A DNA stretch of 7,821 bases from an uncultured Actinomycetes bacterium (GTDB lineage: Bacteria; Actinomycetota; Acidimicrobiia; Acidimicrobiales; Microtrichaceae), in contig CAJBIS010000377.1 of NCBI GenBank assembly GCA_903953195.1, positions 1 through 7,821 on the forward strand. The letters are read 5' to 3'. Shown piece by piece: positions 5,188 through 7,821 of the stretch (its first letter is position 1; the number at the start of each line of letters is the position of its first letter). The notes under the pieces were generated by a model, which saw only the letters and a list, made by a program, of their open reading frames with translations, had not been told where the DNA came from and ran no database searches. Made by a program: the position numbers and the translations under genes.

Positions 5188-7743
5188 TCAGGCGGAGCGC
5201 ATCGCCTCGAGCATGTCGACGCGGACGGCGCGTCGGGCGGGGAACACCGCGGCGAGCACGCCGGCGAGCAGGCCGACGGCGATGATCAGCCCGAGCCGGG
5301 CCCAGTTGAGCGCGAGCGGCACGGACCCGTTGCTGATCGTGCCGACGATCACCCAGCCGACGAGCAGTCCGCACCCGACGCCGACGATCGTCCCGAGCAG
5401 ACCGATCAGTGCGGCCTCGACCCGGATCATGCGGGACACCTGCTGTCGGGTCATGCCGAGGGCCCGCACCATACCGAGCTCGGCGCGTCGCTCGAACACG
5501 CTCAGCGTCATCGTGTTGACGATGCCGACGAGTGCGATCAGCACGCTGATCCCGAGCAGGGCGTTCACGGCGCCGATCAGGAAGTCGAGGATCTGGCCGA
5601 CGACCTGCCCGAGGAAGTTCCCGGGCACGACCTCGATGCCCGTGTAGTCGCGCGTCAGGTCGTCGAGCCGCAGACCGACCTGCTCGGCGGCACCCGGTTC
5701 GGTGCGGATGAACACCTGGTTGACCGGTTGGTCGCCGGCGAGTTCGGTGAACGTCGCCTCGTTCACCAGCACGCCGAGTGCGAGCGAGTCGAGTCGGGCG
5801 GTCAGGGTCGCGGCGACCGGGATCGACCGCCGCGTGCCGTCCGGCGCCGCGATCTCGATGGTGCTGCCGACCGTCGGTCCGGTCGACTCGATCGTTCCGG
5901 GGCCGCCGCCGGGCCCCGTGGTCGTCCCACCGCCACCGATCAGCCCGGCCACGTCGATGACGGCGGCGCCACGGCCGGCGGCGACGTCGTCGAGCGATCC
6001 CTGGGCCACCTCGAGACCGGTGGTCTGCTGCAGGCGCACCACGTCGGCCCCCGACAGCACGCTGGTCAGACCGTCGGTGCCCGTGACCGCCGCCGTGCGC
6101 ACCGGCGCGCTCTGTCGGACACCGGCGGTGCCCTCGATGTCGCCGAGGAGCTCGGGGCTGATGGGCGCACCCGAGCTGCCGACGATGAAGTCGGACGCCG
6201 AGAGCTTGTCGAGCTCGCCCACGGCCCACGACTTGAACGCCTCACCGGAGGTCGTGACGACCGTGACCAGGAACAGCCCGATCACCAGGGCGTTGGCGGT
6301 GGTGGCGGTGCGACGCGGGTTGCGCACCGAGTTGTCGGCCGCGAGACGACTGGACAGACCGATTCGCTGCAGCGGCGGGGTGAGCACCCGGGCGAACGCC
6401 CGGGCGAGTAGCGGTCCGCCGACCAGGACACCGATGAACAGGAGGAGCGCGCCGGGTGCGAGCGCCCAGGCCGGTGCGGCGCCGAACCGCACCCCGAGGA
6501 GCGTCACGAGTCCGATGGCGAGCGCGGCACCGCCGATGACGGCCCGCACCGTCGACGAGCCGGAGCGATCGACGGCAACCTCCCGCATCGCCTCGACGGG
6601 GCGGGTCCGGCCGGCTCGGAACGCCGGCACCATCACGGAGATCGCGGTGACGACGGTGCCGGCGAGGGTGCAGCCCACGATGAGCAGCGGGGTGATCGAG
6701 ACGCCGGCGCCCGGGAGCTTCACGCCGAACACGCCGAGCAGTCGGGTGACGCCGATGCTCAGCAGCGCACCGACCGCGATGCCCATGAGGCTGGCGATCA
6801 GGCCGACGGCGACGCCCTCGAACAGCATCGACCGGCGCACCTGACCGGGAGTGCCGCCGACGGCGCGCACCAGGGCGAGTTCGCGCGTGCGCTGGGTCAC
6901 GACGACCGAGAAGGTGTTGAAGATCACGAAGCCGGCGACGAACAGCGCGACCCACGCGAACCCGTTCAACACCGGTCGCAACAGGTCGACGATGCCGACC
7001 GTCAGCGCCTGTTTCGACGCTCGGAGGTCGGCACCCGTCACGACGTCGAGCGTCACCGGAAGTTCCGCCCGCAGCGCGTCGCGCACCGCGTCCGTGTCGC
7101 CCGCGGTCCGCACGAGCACCTCGGCGAAGCCGGACCCACCGGCACCGAGCACGTCGAGCGCATCGTCGACGGTGAACGAGATCGTGCCGCCGTCGTCGAC
7201 CGCGTCTCGGTCACCGAAGGTCGTGACGCCGACGACCTCGCGCTCCAACCGGCCCGAGGGTGTGGCCAGCACGAGGGTGTCGCCGACCTGGAGGTCCAGA
7301 TCGCTCGCAGTTCCGGCGTCGACGGCCACCTCTCGGTCCGACTCGGGGGCGCGGCCCGCCTCGACCCGCACGCGGCTCAACTGCTCGTCGCTGATCCACG
7401 CCCGGCCCTGCGTCCGTGACGTCCGGGCGTCGCCGTCGGCGTCGAGGACCCGCACGCCCTGCGCCAGTTCGCCGGCGGCGGCCTCGACCCCCGGCGTGGC
7501 ACGGATCGTGGCGAGTTCGGCCGGCGAGATCCCGGTGCTGAGCTGCTCGATGCCGGAGTTCGGCGTGACCGCCAGGTCGACGTTCGCGTACTGCGCGTCG
7601 ACCGACCCGGTGAGTGCGTTCTTCATGGCACCGGTGAGCATGAGGCCGGCCGACAGGAATCCGATGCCGATGATCACCGCCAGCGCGGTGGCGATGAACC
7701 GCGGTGCATAGGCGACGAGGTTGCGGAGGGCGAGGCGGAACAT
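5188..7743 (-). CDS. ABC transporter permease with two FtsX domains (MacB/LolCE-like)
   Basis: An 851-aa inner-membrane protein of the type VII (mechanotransmission) ABC family. Topology read from sequence: helix 1 at about 16-38 (FIATALAVIIGIGFLSAGLM); a first extracytoplasmic MacB_PCD-like domain at about 40-255; a first FtsX domain at about 257-375, including TQRTRELALVRAVGGTPGQV; helices 5-7 at about 401-502; a second extracytoplasmic domain at about 503-715; and a second FtsX domain at about 717-840, including VFERRAELGMVRALGMTRQQV and ending AVFPARRAVRVDMLEAMRSA. The E-L-x-x-V-R-A-x-G coupling motif, which contacts the ATPase, occurs in both halves. Such permeases work with a LolD/MacB-type ATPase to drive extracytoplasmic steps such as peptide, lipoprotein or drug efflux; the substrate here is unknown. 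A glycine-rich stretch lies in the second extracytoplasmic domain. The ATG at 7743 follows the apparent ATPase stop by 39 bp. No strong ribosome binding site is seen upstream. Confidence 0.93.
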   Translation of the reverse strand: MFRLALRNLVAYAPRFIATALAVIIGIGFLSAGLMLTGAMKNALTGSVDAQYANVDLAVTPNSGIEQLSTGISPAELATIRATPGVEAAAGELAQGVRVLDADGDARTSRTQGRAWISDEQLSRVRVEAGRAPESDREVAVDAGTASDLDLQVGDTLVLATPSGRLEREVVGVTTFGDRDAVDDGGTISFTVDDALDVLGAGGSGFAEVLVRTAGDTDAVRDALRAELPVTLDVVTGADLRASKQALTVGIVDLLRPVLNGFAWVALFVAGFVIFNTFSVVVTQRTRELALVRAVGGTPGQVRRSMLFEGVAVGLIASLMGIAVGALLSIGVTRLLGVFGVKLPGAGVSITPLLIVGCTLAGTVVTAISVMVPAFRAGRTRPVEAMREVAVDRSGSSTVRAVIGGAALAIGLVTLLGVRFGAAPAWALAPGALLLFIGVLVGGPLLARAFARVLTPPLQRIGLSSRLAADNSVRNPRRTATTANALVIGLFLVTVVTTSGEAFKSWAVGELDKLSASDFIVGSSGAPISPELLGDIEGTAGVRQSAPVRTAAVTGTDGLTSVLSGADVVRLQQTTGLEVAQGSLDDVAAGRGAAVIDVAGLIGGGGTTTGPGGGPGTIESTGPTVGSTIEIAAPDGTRRSIPVAATLTARLDSLALGVLVNEATFTELAGDQPVNQVFIRTEPGAAEQVGLRLDDLTRDYTGIEVVPGNFLGQVVGQILDFLIGAVNALLGISVLIALVGIVNTMTLSVFERRAELGMVRALGMTRQQVSRMIRVEAALIGLLGTIVGVGCGLLVGWVIVGTISNGSVPLALNWARLGLIIAVGLLAGVLAAVFPARRAVRVDMLEAMRSA

Positions 7744-7782
7744 GTCAGGGGTGCGGTGGGCGCAGGTGCTCGGCGAGACGGA

Positions 7783-7821
7783 TCACGCGGCGAGTGCGCC
7801 CATGCGCTCGAGCACGAGCTC
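7783..7821 (-). CDS. C-terminal end of probable ABC transporter ATP-binding protein (partial)
   Basis: The minus strand enters the window reading ELVLERMGALAA and then stops (stop codon at 7785-7783). A '(A/P)xxVLERMxxL' tail is common at the C-terminus of LolD/MacB-type ATPases that precede FtsX permeases. The position, 39 bp upstream of such a permease on the same strand, fits that role. It would energise the permease from the cytoplasmic face. No Walker or signature motif lies within the window, and a second frame is also open here (stop at 7747-7745), so the call depends mostly on context. Confidence 0.55.
   Translation of the reverse strand, partial: ELVLERMGALAA

Noticed and set aside
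5183..5196. Small hairpin (TCCGC/GCGGA) as a terminator between phoD and the permease
   Set aside because: A stem of 5 bp, no T-run on either strand, and overlap with the permease stop codon; not strong enough to annotate as a terminator.
5702..6844. Plus-strand open frame of 380 codons opposite the ABC permease
   Set aside because: Ser/Thr/Pro/Arg-rich translation with no domain; the permease on the other strand explains the open frame.
7745..7821. Alternative minus-strand frame running up to the permease start
   Set aside because: It is open to 7745 but its translation (Arg/His/Pro rich) has no family resemblance, whereas the frame ending at 7783 gives a typical ABC ATPase tail.

Overview
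The window is GC-rich throughout and densely coded, with almost no intergenic space. This fits the chromosome of a high-GC actinobacterium. The combination of a two-gene egtB-egtD unit, a Tat-type PhoD lipoprotein and FtsX/MacB-type permeases would suit Acidimicrobiia (Ilumatobacter-like), but that placement is inference and no marker gene here settles it. I saw no rRNA, tRNA, CRISPR array, insertion sequence or phage gene.

Left part (1-2325): the last codons of a plus-strand acyl-CoA thioesterase-like protein run convergently into a minus-strand ergothioneine unit. EgtB (iron sulfoxide synthase) is upstream and EgtD (histidine trimethyltransferase) is downstream, overlapping by 8 bp. EgtD makes hercynine (N-alpha-trimethylhistidine) from histidine and SAM; EgtB then joins it oxidatively to a cysteine-type thiol. 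No egtA, egtC or egtE is visible. The EgtB sequence resembles the cysteine-using branch more than the mycobacterial gamma-glutamylcysteine-using branch.

Middle (2393-5153): divergently transcribed from a short intergenic gap, a 12-helix MFS exporter-like protein is followed after 4 bp by a PhoD-family phosphatase with a Tat signal and a lipobox. These two probably form one transcript. The MFS gene could be functionally tied to the divergent ergothioneine genes, but only position suggests it.

Right part (5188-7821): on the minus strand, a large ABC permease (two FtsX domains, two extracytoplasmic domains, about ten membrane helices) converges on phoD. Immediately upstream of it are the last codons of what looks like its partner ATPase, cut by the window edge. 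No individual gene is of a new type. The most interesting point is the reduced ergothioneine unit with its atypical EgtB active-site signature.
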